A DNA stretch of 64,000 nt from Clostridium amylolyticum (lineage in GTDB: Bacteria > Bacillota > Clostridia > Clostridiales > Clostridiaceae): NCBI RefSeq assembly GCF_900142075.1, contig NZ_FQZO01000001.1:434001-498000 (forward strand). Direction: 5' to 3'. Below the pieces are notes generated by a model. It was not told the DNA's origin, did no database searches, and saw nothing but the letters and a program-made list of their open reading frames with translations. A program made the translations under genes and the position numbers. Within the stretch, counting starts at the first letter, position 1. Each line of letters opens with the position of its first letter. Below, one piece after another: positions 31,390 to 40,131 of the stretch.

Positions 31390-33063
31390 TTGAAATCTAA
31401 ATCTATTTACTGGCAGATACTTAGAAGCTTTTTATCCATTATACTAATATTTATTATATTTTTTATTTTCATGACCAATAATCTTATAAAGAATAGAACT
31501 AATAAGATGATAATTAATTTACAACAAGACCTAATTAATGCGAAAGCTAGTGAGATGTCCATGTGGCTAAAGGTGAGAGCAGATGAGTTAATTATTTTAA
31601 AGGAAAATGAGCATATTAAGAATTTTGATATAGAAAATTCAGTAAAGTATTTGAAAGCTATCCAAAGTGCAAGAAAGGATATTTATGATTCCTTTAGTAT
31701 AACAGATTTACAAGGCAACACTTGGGTTTCTGATGGCAGTAAATTTAATATAAGGAATAGAGATTATTTTAATAAAGTGTCCAAACTATATTTAGGATTT
31801 AATGTAAGTAAGCCTTTAATATCTAATTCCAACAAAGAAAATATAGTTATATTTACTATACCTATATTAAAGGATAACGGTAATAAATTAGGTTATTTAA
31901 ATGCTGCGGTGCTTATTGATAAGCTTTCTGAAGTGGTGGCGGATATTAAAATCAAAGATCAAAAGTGTTGGATAGTAGATAACGATTCTAATAAAATTAT
32001 TGCAAATTATTATAACGGATACAGCATAAGTTCTTTACCTATAGAAAACTTACAAATTAATGCTAAGGATTACATATTTCTAAGTGAAATAGAAAATGCA
32101 CCTGATTGGAGTTTAGGAATAAATATTCCTAAAGAAGAGGTAAATGGAGATGCTGATAAGCTTATAAAAATAATATTATTTAGTGGAATTACACTATGTA
32201 TATTGATACTAATTATGTGTATATTTTTCACTAAAAATATAACAAATCCCATCACATCTTTAAGGAACATAATGAAAGAAGTTCAGCATGGTGATTTTAA
32301 TAATAGATTCAATGACAAAAGTACCTATGTAGAAATACAGGAACTAGGAAGCTCTTTTAATACCATGGTAGATACCATAGATAAACTTCTTAATAAGGTG
32401 GAGTTTGAGCAAAAGGTAAAAAGGGAAGCAGAGTTAAAAGCCTTATATTCTCAGATAAAACCTCATTTTTTATATAATACATTAGATACTATACAATATA
32501 TGGCATTGGATTACGAAGCCTATGATGTTATGAAGGCCATTGAAGCACTTACTAATATATTTAGAATAAGTCTTAGCAACGGAAAAGAAGTTATTAAACT
32601 AAAGGATGAAGTTAAGCATATTGAAAGTTATCTATTTATACAAAAGCTTAGATATGAAGAAAAATTAAATTATAAGGTTAATTGTGAAGAAAACTTATTA
32701 GAATATAATATATTGAAATTAACCCTTCAGCCCATTGTGGAGAATGCTATATATCACGGTATTAAATTTATAAAAGCAGAAGGAGTTATAGATATAAATA
32801 TTAAAGAAGAAAATAAGAAACTTATATTACAGGTGGAAGATAACGGGATAGGCATAGGCGAAGAAAGACTAAACAAAATAAATTCATATATTCATGACTT
32901 TAAACAAGAAAAACATTGTAATGAATCCTATGGGCTTTTAAATGTAAATGAACGAATTAAATTAGCTTTTGGAGAAGAATACGGAATATATATTGAAAGT
33001 AAAAAATTTAAAGGTACAAAGGTAAAAATAGTATACCCTTGCTTAGGTGAACCTCATGAGTAA
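31390..33063 (+). CDS. Membrane sensor histidine kinase (YesM-like) of flavoprotein module 2
   Basis: 557 residues. Helix 1 (about 12-30), extracellular dCache-like sensor (about 35-245, SITDLQGNTWVSDGSKFNIR), helix 2 (about 257-280), HAMP (about 282-330), QIKPHFLYNTLDTIQ phosphoacceptor region, HATPase with IVENAIYHGI and DNGIGI. It is a paralog of the kinase at 18.9-20.7 kb, but the sensor domains differ far more than the kinase cores, so the two probably detect different molecules. TTG start after AGAGGA. Confidence 0.87.
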   Translation: MKSKSIYWQILRSFLSIILIFIIFFIFMTNNLIKNRTNKMIINLQQDLINAKASEMSMWLKVRADELIILKENEHIKNFDIENSVKYLKAIQSARKDIYDSFSITDLQGNTWVSDGSKFNIRNRDYFNKVSKLYLGFNVSKPLISNSNKENIVIFTIPILKDNGNKLGYLNAAVLIDKLSEVVADIKIKDQKCWIVDNDSNKIIANYYNGYSISSLPIENLQINAKDYIFLSEIENAPDWSLGINIPKEEVNGDADKLIKIILFSGITLCILILIMCIFFTKNITNPITSLRNIMKEVQHGDFNNRFNDKSTYVEIQELGSSFNTMVDTIDKLLNKVEFEQKVKREAELKALYSQIKPHFLYNTLDTIQYMALDYEAYDVMKAIEALTNIFRISLSNGKEVIKLKDEVKHIESYLFIQKLRYEEKLNYKVNCEENLLEYNILKLTLQPIVENAIYHGIKFIKAEGVIDINIKEENKKLILQVEDNGIGIGEERLNKINSYIHDFKQEKHCNESYGLLNVNERIKLAFGEEYGIYIESKKFKGTKVKIVYPCLGEPHE

Positions 33064-33104
33064 GATGAAGCTTCTAATGATGAACTTACATAGGAAGGAA
33101 AAAT

Positions 33105-33857
33105 ATGAGTAAAGTAGATATGTGCAAAATAATGATAGTAGATGATGAACCTAAAATAAGGAGAGGACTTATAAAAAAAATAAAACTATTAAACTTGCCT
33201 ATTGAAGAATTTATAGAATGTGAAGATGGGAAAAGTGCCTTAGAAAAGTATAGGATTCATAAGGTACCCATCGTAATTGCAGATATTAATATGCCTTATA
33301 TGAATGGCCTTGAATTTATACACAATATTAACTCCATACAAAAAGAGGCTGCTATAATAATTTTAAGTGGCTATGATAGGTTTGATTATGCACAAAAAGC
33401 AATAAGTCTAAATGTAATGGAATACTTATTAAAGCCGGTTTCTCAGGAGGATTTACATAAGACTCTAATAAAGGCATTGGATAATACAAAAGCTCTTTGG
33501 ACAGATAATAGAGGCTTAACAGATACAGTTGCTAGAATTAAGGGTTATATAGAGAAAAATTATTATAGTGAAAATTTAAATCTAACTTCAGTAGCTGCTT
33601 TCTTTGAGTTATCTGAAGCATACATAAGCAGTTTAATGAAAAAGGAACTAGGGTTAAGCTTTAATGAATATGTTACTAATGTAAGAATAGAAAGTGCAAA
33701 AAAATTGTTAAAAGAACAAGGTAGAGCTATTAAGATTTACCAAGTAGCAGAGCTGGTAGGCTATAATAGCCAGCACTATTTTTGCAGAGTTTTTAAAAAA
33801 ATTACTGGGGTGTCACCTATAGAATATATTTCACTAAATTTTCATGTGAAAGACTAA
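33105..33857 (+). CDS. AraC-type response regulator, short form, of flavoprotein module 2
   Basis: 250 residues. Receiver (about 6-125: VDDEPKIRRG, phosphoacceptor Asp in IADINMPYMNG, Lys in YLLKPVS) joined almost directly to the AraC DNA-binding domain (about 145-245, VAAFFELSEAYISSLMKKEL and VAELVGYNSQHYFCRVFK). The regulator of module 1 has about 130 extra residues in the middle. It ends the operon 42 bases after the kinase. Likely target: the repeats at 29376-29407. Confidence 0.88.
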   Translation: MSKVDMCKIMIVDDEPKIRRGLIKKIKLLNLPIEEFIECEDGKSALEKYRIHKVPIVIADINMPYMNGLEFIHNINSIQKEAAIIILSGYDRFDYAQKAISLNVMEYLLKPVSQEDLHKTLIKALDNTKALWTDNRGLTDTVARIKGYIEKNYYSENLNLTSVAAFFELSEAYISSLMKKELGLSFNEYVTNVRIESAKKLLKEQGRAIKIYQVAELVGYNSQHYFCRVFKKITGVSPIEYISLNFHVKD

Positions 33858-34107
33858 ACTTACTAAATGTGCATTTTCAAAAGTAAGTTATATAAAATTA
33901 TATAATGAAATAAATTAATATAAAGTATACATATACTATGAAAGAAAATGATTTACATAATGCTTTGATTAAATTACATATTAGTAAAGGAAAATAGGGT
34001 TTAGTGTAGAATAGTAATTTAATGTGAAGAATTTGTAAAAAGTTAATTGTTATATATTATTTCATAGGATTATATATAAGGAAATGAAAAAAGAGAGGTG
34101 CATTGGA

Positions 34108-35403
34108 ATGGCAATAGTAGAAGTAGTAAAGTATAATGGCAGCCCTGATGTATTTGCATGGAAATATCCTAGAGAAGAGCTAGGTACGTGGACACAACTT
34201 ATAGTAAATGAATCACAAGAAGCAATATTATTTAAAGGTGGCCAAGCCTTGGATTTATTTGGACCTGGTAGACACACATTAGAAACTGCTAATATACCAA
34301 TTTTAAATAAAATTATAAACCTTCCTTTTGGAGGTAGATCTCCTTTTACAGCAGAGGTATGGTATATAAACAAATTATATTCTTTGGATGTAAAATGGGG
34401 TACACCCAGCCCAATACAAATTCAAGATCCAAAATATAAGGTGTTTGTACCACTTCGTTCCTTTGGACAATTTGGAATCCAAATAGAAGATTCCAGAAAG
34501 TTCTTATTGAAACTGGTAGGTACAGTTGGTGTATTTGATAAGGATAGTATATTAAAATATTTTAGAGGTCTTTATCTTACTAAGGTTAAGGATTCTATAT
34601 CCTCTTATCTAGTGCATAATAAAGTTAGTGTATTAGAGATAAATGCTTATCTGGACGAATTGTCAGAACATTTAAAAGAGAAGATGGTTCCTGAAATGGC
34701 GGAGTATGGCATTAAGCTGGCTAATTTTTATGTTAATGATATTAATGTTCCAGAAAGTGATCCTGCGGTGATGAAGCTTAAAGAAGCTCTTGCAAAGAGA
34801 GCAGAAATGGATATAGTAGGTTATAGTTACGTTCAGCAACGTTCCTTTGATACTTTAGAAGGTGCTGCTACAAACCCAAGTTCTGGTCAAGCCGGGTTTA
34901 TGGGTGCAGGACTAGGTTTAGGTATGGGGGTTGGAATGGGTACAGCGTTAGGCCCTCAATTTGGAAATTTAGCAGGGAATATTAGCACTAAGGATGAAAG
35001 TAAAAACTGCCCAAACTGCCATGGAGAAATGGAAAAAAGTAAAAGATATTGCAGTGAGTGTGGATTTGACACTGAAATTAGCAAGGAAAATGAAGATAAA
35101 AAGTTAGTAAATTGCAGTAACTGTGGTTTTAAGTATAATAATAACGTAAAGTTCTGCCCTGAGTGTGGAGATGCTTATAATCCATGCCCTAACTGCATGG
35201 CTGACTTAAAGCAAGGAGAAGAAGTGTGCCCTGAGTGTGGGAAATCCCTTCCGAAGCCTTGTCCCAATTGTAACACTGTGATAGATGGAAACTATAAATT
35301 CTGTCCTGAATGCGGCACATCACTTATAAAAAGATGCTCAAATTGCAATGTTGAAATAAATGGATCGCCAAAATTCTGTCCTGAGTGCGGAAGTAAGCTA
35401 TAG
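34108..35403 (+). CDS. SPFH domain protein with C-terminal zinc ribbons (YdjI-like)
   Basis: 431 residues. N-terminal SPFH/band-7-like domain (about 1-250, YPREELGTWTQLIVNESQEA, FGGRSPFTAEVWY), a Gly/Met-rich linker (GAGLGLGMGVGMG), then five zinc-ribbon units with repeated CPNC/CSNC ... CPECG pairs. B. subtilis YdjI, which acts with the PspA-like YdjF at stressed membranes, has this fold. The start is set at 34108 because AGAGAGGTG lies upstream; the in-frame ATG at 34084 has none. First gene of a four-gene cluster. Confidence 0.82.
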   Translation: MAIVEVVKYNGSPDVFAWKYPREELGTWTQLIVNESQEAILFKGGQALDLFGPGRHTLETANIPILNKIINLPFGGRSPFTAEVWYINKLYSLDVKWGTPSPIQIQDPKYKVFVPLRSFGQFGIQIEDSRKFLLKLVGTVGVFDKDSILKYFRGLYLTKVKDSISSYLVHNKVSVLEINAYLDELSEHLKEKMVPEMAEYGIKLANFYVNDINVPESDPAVMKLKEALAKRAEMDIVGYSYVQQRSFDTLEGAATNPSSGQAGFMGAGLGLGMGVGMGTALGPQFGNLAGNISTKDESKNCPNCHGEMEKSKRYCSECGFDTEISKENEDKKLVNCSNCGFKYNNNVKFCPECGDAYNPCPNCMADLKQGEEVCPECGKSLPKPCPNCNTVIDGNYKFCPECGTSLIKRCSNCNVEINGSPKFCPECGSKL

Positions 35404-35429
35404 CCGCAGCTAGGGAAAGGAGGATTTAA

Positions 35430-36140
35430 ATGGATAGAAGGAATAAAGTGTTTTCCAATATTGCCATAGGTGCAATTGTGATAATAATAACCTTGGTGCT
35501 TTTCTTTGTAGGCTTTGAAAAGGTAGAAAAAACCAATTTAGATTATTTGGCTTTAATGTTTATATTGGTTTCTGAAACTGCCTTATTTGGGGGTCTAATT
35601 CTTTTGATTATCAATGAAGCTCCCATGAGCGGTATTATAATTAGGTCAGGGATAATATCTACCTTAAGCATTTATTGGTTGCTTACCATAATAACTTATC
35701 TTATTTATAAAAATGCTTATAAAGATAGCCTAGGGGGATTTGTAGCAGTACAACTTATACTATTGGCTTTAGCTGCTATAATTTCCATTAGTTTATTTAT
35801 GGCAGCATCTAATGTACATGCATCTAATACTAAAATAGAAAGTAGCAGGGTATTGCTTCAAGATAGCGAAAATATGGTGTTTAATCTTAAAAATCAAAAA
35901 GCTTATGCTTTGCACAAGGATTCCTTGGATAGGCTTTATGAAACTATTAAGTACAGCGATAAGGTTGCATCAGATAGCAGCATAGATGAAAGAATTAAGG
36001 AGCATATAGTAAATCTTTCAAATAACTTAAGGGAAAAACATGAGGATAAAGAGGCGATCAATGAATGCATAGAAAATATTATCACTCTTGTTAAGGAGAG
36101 AAATATGGCAGTTCATACAGCTAAAAGAGGAGGCCTTTAA
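35430..36140 (+). CDS. Membrane protein of the SPFH cluster with coiled C-terminus
   Basis: 236 residues: four membrane segments (about 8-28, 42-62, 70-95, 103-126) and a cytoplasmic helical part (about 135-230) rich in charged residues and likely coiled coil. No recognised family. It starts 26 bases after the SPFH gene (AAAGGAGG) and its stop overlaps the next start (TAATG), so it is cotranscribed. It may anchor the SPFH/zinc-ribbon proteins in the membrane, which is inferred from position. Confidence 0.65.
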   Translation: MDRRNKVFSNIAIGAIVIIITLVLFFVGFEKVEKTNLDYLALMFILVSETALFGGLILLIINEAPMSGIIIRSGIISTLSIYWLLTIITYLIYKNAYKDSLGGFVAVQLILLALAAIISISLFMAASNVHASNTKIESSRVLLQDSENMVFNLKNQKAYALHKDSLDRLYETIKYSDKVASDSSIDERIKEHIVNLSNNLREKHEDKEAINECIENIITLVKERNMAVHTAKRGGL

Positions 36141-36700
36141 TGAGAACAAATGAAAACTCTAAATCTGCTATTATGAAAAATACTATCATTGGTAAATTTG
36201 CCAGTGTTATTGGTTGGATCATAACCTTATTTACTTTGCCTATAACAATAGTAGGTATAGCTTCTCCTAATGAAGAGGGCAAGGTCTTAGCTTTGGTGTT
36301 TTTCTTTATAATTCTAGGTATTGGTATTTGGCTTATTACCTTTGGGGTAAAAACTAAGAGAATAATTAAAAGGTTTAAACAATATGTATCAATAATAGAT
36401 GGCCAAGGGGATAATTCTATTGAAAATATTGCTAGTGCCACAGCTCATTCTATAGATTTTGTCATGAGGGATATTGACATAATGATAAAGAAAAAATATT
36501 TTATCGATGCTTCTATTGATTTTGCATCTAAAGAACTTGTATTTAAGAATAGAGTAGTTCAGTCTGATTCAGAAGTAAAACCCGTGGATTCTAAACCTTT
36601 AGAATATGTTAAGGTTAACTGCCAAGGATGTGGTGCAACCAATAAGATAGTAAAAGGTAAAGGTGGAGATTGTGAATTCTGCGGTTCGCCATTGGTTTAA
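36140..36700 (+). CDS. Membrane protein with C-terminal zinc ribbon, paralog 1
   Basis: 186 residues: two membrane helices (about 18-40, 50-70), a winged-helix-like stretch (about 75-135, ENIASATAHSIDFVMRDIDI) and a zinc ribbon CQGCGATNK ... CEFCGSPLV. The next gene is a paralog with the same order. No enzyme motif is seen. The shared ribbon and the operon with an SPFH protein suggest a membrane scaffold or stress complex. Confidence 0.65.
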   Translation: MRTNENSKSAIMKNTIIGKFASVIGWIITLFTLPITIVGIASPNEEGKVLALVFFFIILGIGIWLITFGVKTKRIIKRFKQYVSIIDGQGDNSIENIASATAHSIDFVMRDIDIMIKKKYFIDASIDFASKELVFKNRVVQSDSEVKPVDSKPLEYVKVNCQGCGATNKIVKGKGGDCEFCGSPLV

Positions 36701-36723
36701 AATATTATTTGGAGGAATTTTTA

Positions 36724-37425
36724 ATGTCAATTAATAGTTCGAATAATTATAATAACTCCAGGAATAGAAGTGGGGTTAATAAGGAAGAATTACCTAAATG
36801 GCTGGATTGGCGTATTATAATAATTACTTTTATTTTCTTTTGGCCATTAGGTATATATTTTATATGGAAAAGAATAGACTTAGATAAAAAATCTCAATTA
36901 AATCTAGGAAGAAACTTGGTTATTGCAGGTTGGGTGCTAACAGTACTTAGCATTATTTACTTAATTGGTGCGTTGGGTGATTCTACTATAGCTGTAGGAG
37001 ATATGATTTTCACTGTATTGTTATTTGGTAGTAGCGGTGTAGGTTTAATTGTCCTTGGAAAGAAAAGTAAGAAAAATGCAGAAAAAATAAAAAAATATAT
37101 AGCATTGGTGGTAAATCAAGAAGTTACCTCTATAGAAGATATAGCTACTGCCGTGGCACTGCCTTATGAAATTACTAAAAAAGATATTCAAAAGATGATA
37201 GATAAAGAATATTTTGCAGGTGCATATATTAATGAGAGTACTAAAGAAATTGTTTTGCCTAATAATCGCAAACAAGGTGATGAAAAACAAGATTATATAA
37301 ATGTTAATAAACCTAATGCCGAAATGCTGGTAGTAACCTGCAAAGGTTGTGGAGCAAACAATAAAGTAACAAAAGGTTCCGTGGTAGAATGTGAATTTTG
37401 TGGTTCACCAGTGGGTGGAAATTAG
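36724..37425 (+). CDS. Membrane protein with C-terminal zinc ribbon, paralog 2
   Basis: 233 residues: an Asn/Ser-rich N-terminus, two or three membrane helices (about 28-110), a winged-helix-like stretch (EDIATAVALPYEITKKDIQK) and a zinc ribbon CKGCGANNK ... CEFCGSPVG. It is clearly related to the preceding protein. Start at 36724 after TTGGAGG; the longer in-frame option at 36709 overlaps that site. Last gene of the SPFH cluster. Confidence 0.65.
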   Translation: MSINSSNNYNNSRNRSGVNKEELPKWLDWRIIIITFIFFWPLGIYFIWKRIDLDKKSQLNLGRNLVIAGWVLTVLSIIYLIGALGDSTIAVGDMIFTVLLFGSSGVGLIVLGKKSKKNAEKIKKYIALVVNQEVTSIEDIATAVALPYEITKKDIQKMIDKEYFAGAYINESTKEIVLPNNRKQGDEKQDYINVNKPNAEMLVVTCKGCGANNKVTKGSVVECEFCGSPVGGN

Positions 37426-37534
37426 AAGCTGAAAATAAAGTTAGTTATGATTTTCATAATAAACTAAGATTTAAACAAGTAAATAGAATAATATGTTTTT
37501 TAAAGTATATAGTATAATAAATCTACTTTACTGC

Positions 37535-37570
37535 AAAACCTCTACGAAAAATTTTCGTAGAGGTTTATTT
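37535..37570 (+). terminator. Terminator of the SPFH cluster
   Basis: AAACCTCTACGAAAA and its exact complement TTTTCGTAGAGGTTT, then ATTTAT. Confidence 0.75.
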
Positions 37571-37690
37571 ATATTACAATAATATATATTAAAACCTATA
37601 TAAAGCGTAATTATCGCGTATCGGTCACGCTATGATTAAGAAGAGATTGTATTAATAGTTGAATAATATAGAAAAAACTCAAAAATATAG

Positions 37691-37752
37691 TTTCGAAAAC
37701 TGTTGACTTATTTTACGAAAATATATACAATGTAAACGTAAGCATTTCGAAA
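37691..37752 (+). promoter_or_regulatory. GH65 operon promoter with paired operators and a cre-like site
   Basis: TTGACT (37703-37708) and TACAAT (37726-37731) are 17 bp apart. Two perfect TTTCGAAA palindromes flank the promoter (37691-37698 and 37745-37752), and a TTTTACGAAAA lies in the spacer. TGTAAACGTAAGCA (37731-37744) resembles a catabolite-repression (cre) site. The palindromes are probable sites of the LacI-type regulator encoded two genes on. Confidence 0.7.
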
Positions 37753-37770
37753 ATACAGGAGGTGGAGTTA

Positions 37771-40047
37771 ATGTCCCTTTGGAATATTGAATTAAATGAA
37801 TACAATAAATATGATAATGAAAAATACGAAACTATTTTTACTTTAGCTAATGGATACAAGGGATTAAGAGGAGCATTAGAGTTCTCCAAAGTGGGTAATA
37901 AAGGTAATTTAATTGCTGGAGTGTTTGATAAATCTTATGCTCAGGTTACGGAAATAGTAAACTGCCAAGATCCTCTAGGATTTAATATTTACATAGAAGA
38001 TGAACTTGTAGACATAGATGAATGTAATATACACAAGTTTAATAGAACTTTAAATATGAAAGAAGGAGTATTATACTCGGAAATTTATATATCAACTAAA
38101 AGCGGAAAAACTATGAATATTAAATCAGAGAGATTAGTGAGTAGGAATAATGTTCATAGGTGGGCTAGTAGATATGAAATTTCCCCGGGAAATTTTAGTG
38201 GTAAAGTATTTATTGAAAATATTATAGATGGAACAGTAACCAATAGTACCAAAGATCCTATGTCCAGGGCAAAACACTTTCAGGTTGTAGGCTCGTATGA
38301 CTTAGAGCCAGGAATGGCTTTGTTAACTAAAACTTTTGATAAAAACATACAAATTATAGAAGCCACAAGAATTATTAGTGAGAAGGATAATGGAAATGCT
38401 TTTAAGTTTAGAAAGTATAGTGAAATAGGTGAAAAAGTAGTAGAAGTATACGAAACCTTTCTAAAAAAAGACAATCCTATAACCATTTATAAATATGGTA
38501 CAAGCTATACTTCAAGAGATACGCAAGAAAATCTAATTAGTATAGCCTCGAAGGATTTACAACTTTTTGTTAAAGAAGGTTATTTAAAAGAAAAACAGGA
38601 CCACATAAAAGTTTGGGAAAACATATGGGAAGATACAGATATAAAAATAGTAGGTGATGATTTAGCACAGTTAGGAATAAGATTTAATTTATATCATTTA
38701 TCATCCTCCGCTTATGAAGGAGATGATAAAGTCAGCTTAGCTGCTAAAGCACTACATGGAGAAGGATATAAAGGTCACGTGTTCTGGGATACAGAAACAT
38801 TTATGTTACCATATTTTATATATACAAGGCCACAGGTAGCAAAATGCCTATTGATGTACAGATATAACACTTTAAAAGGTGCTAGAAAAAATGCTGAATT
38901 AACCGGTTATAAAGGTGCCAGATTTCCTTGGGAATCAGCGGATGACGGTATGGAAGTTACTCCTAAATGGGGGTTTGACTATGATGGGAATCCAGTAAGA
39001 ATATGGACTGGAGATGAAGAATACCATATAAATTCTGATATTGTGTTTGCTATAGTAGAGTATTATAGAGCCACAGGGGATAAGGATTTTATAATTAAAT
39101 ATGGCTTAGAAATACTGTTAGACACCACAAAGTTCTGGCAAAGTAGGGTGGAATATAACAAAGAAGAAGATAGATATGAGATTAATTGTGTTATAGGACC
39201 AGATGAATTTCATGAGCATGTGAATAATAATGTTTTTACAAATTATTTGGCTAAATGGAGCATTAAAAAGACATTAGAATTTGCAGAATGGGTTAAGACC
39301 GAAGATGAAAGTGTGTTAAAAACACTGTGCAACAAGCTGGGTATAACAGAGGAAGATTTTCATGAATGGAATGAGATACAGAAAAAAATATATATACCAA
39401 CTAGCCAAAATGGCATAATTATAGAACAATTTCAAGGGTATTTTAATCTAGCTGATATACCTATCATACAACATGACGAAAATGGAATGCCTATGTGGCC
39501 AAATTTAGGGGAATATAAATTAGGAGAAACTCAACTAGTTAAACAAGCTGATGTAGTACAACTCATGATAATGCTTAGTGAAGAGTTTTCACAAGAAATC
39601 ATAAAAGCAAATTATGAATATTATGAAGCGAGAACTATGCATAAATCTTCATTAAGCCCATCCATGTATTCAATACTAGGTTTAACTGTTGGTGACACTC
39701 ATAATGCATATAAATACTTTATAAAGGCTCTTTATACTGATTTAAGAGACAATCAAGGTAATACAGATTTTGGACTGCATGCAGCTTCCACTGGTGGTTC
39801 ATGGCAAAGTGCTATTTTTGGTTTTGCAGGGTTAAAAGTTAGTAAAGAAGGTGATTTAAGTATTAAGCCATGGATACCGGAGCATTGGAGATGTATGGAG
39901 TTTAACATAAATTGGAGAGACGCAAGAATTAACATAAGAATTGAAAAGGAAAACATATTTATAAAATCCGATAAACACACTAGCATAACTGTTTACGAGA
40001 AAAAAATTAATGTTTTAGCTAATAATTTCGTGAAAATTCCAAGGTAG
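37771..40047 (+). CDS. Glycoside hydrolase family 65 disaccharide phosphorylase (kojibiose/nigerose type)
   Basis: 758 residues, cytosolic. It splits an alpha-linked glucose disaccharide with phosphate to give beta-glucose 1-phosphate and glucose. Layout: N-terminal beta-sandwich (about 1-260), (alpha/alpha)6 barrel (about 320-680) and a small C-terminal jelly roll. Seen: GHVFWDTETFMLPY, GARFPWESADDG, general acid Glu in GPDEFHEHVNNN, and the phosphate-site region LHAASTGGSWQSAIFGFAG. GPDEFHEHVNNN recalls kojibiose or nigerose phosphorylases more than maltose phosphorylase (GPNEY). Start 37771 follows GGAGGTGGAG. The importer encoded downstream probably brings in the same disaccharide. Confidence 0.83.
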   Translation: MSLWNIELNEYNKYDNEKYETIFTLANGYKGLRGALEFSKVGNKGNLIAGVFDKSYAQVTEIVNCQDPLGFNIYIEDELVDIDECNIHKFNRTLNMKEGVLYSEIYISTKSGKTMNIKSERLVSRNNVHRWASRYEISPGNFSGKVFIENIIDGTVTNSTKDPMSRAKHFQVVGSYDLEPGMALLTKTFDKNIQIIEATRIISEKDNGNAFKFRKYSEIGEKVVEVYETFLKKDNPITIYKYGTSYTSRDTQENLISIASKDLQLFVKEGYLKEKQDHIKVWENIWEDTDIKIVGDDLAQLGIRFNLYHLSSSAYEGDDKVSLAAKALHGEGYKGHVFWDTETFMLPYFIYTRPQVAKCLLMYRYNTLKGARKNAELTGYKGARFPWESADDGMEVTPKWGFDYDGNPVRIWTGDEEYHINSDIVFAIVEYYRATGDKDFIIKYGLEILLDTTKFWQSRVEYNKEEDRYEINCVIGPDEFHEHVNNNVFTNYLAKWSIKKTLEFAEWVKTEDESVLKTLCNKLGITEEDFHEWNEIQKKIYIPTSQNGIIIEQFQGYFNLADIPIIQHDENGMPMWPNLGEYKLGETQLVKQADVVQLMIMLSEEFSQEIIKANYEYYEARTMHKSSLSPSMYSILGLTVGDTHNAYKYFIKALYTDLRDNQGNTDFGLHAASTGGSWQSAIFGFAGLKVSKEGDLSIKPWIPEHWRCMEFNINWRDARINIRIEKENIFIKSDKHTSITVYEKKINVLANNFVKIPR

Positions 40048-40131
40048 GCACTTATCTTTAAATGTACTTATAGATATAATATAGACATAATACTAAAATT
40101 TAGTAGTTTATATCTAAAGGAGATAGAATAG

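Larger units (their letters stand above)
37426..37770. other. Intergenic region with terminator and GH65 operon promoter
   Basis: 345 bases. It holds the terminator of the SPFH cluster (37535-37570) and the promoter/operator block of the GH65 operon (37691-37752). I see nothing coding. Confidence 0.6.

Noticed and set aside
33939..33997. Short frame MKENDLHNALIKLHISKGK after the module 2 regulator, resembling EDLHKTLIKAL of that regulator
   Set aside because: Only about eight residues match, there is no ribosome site, and AT-rich DNA gives such matches by chance.
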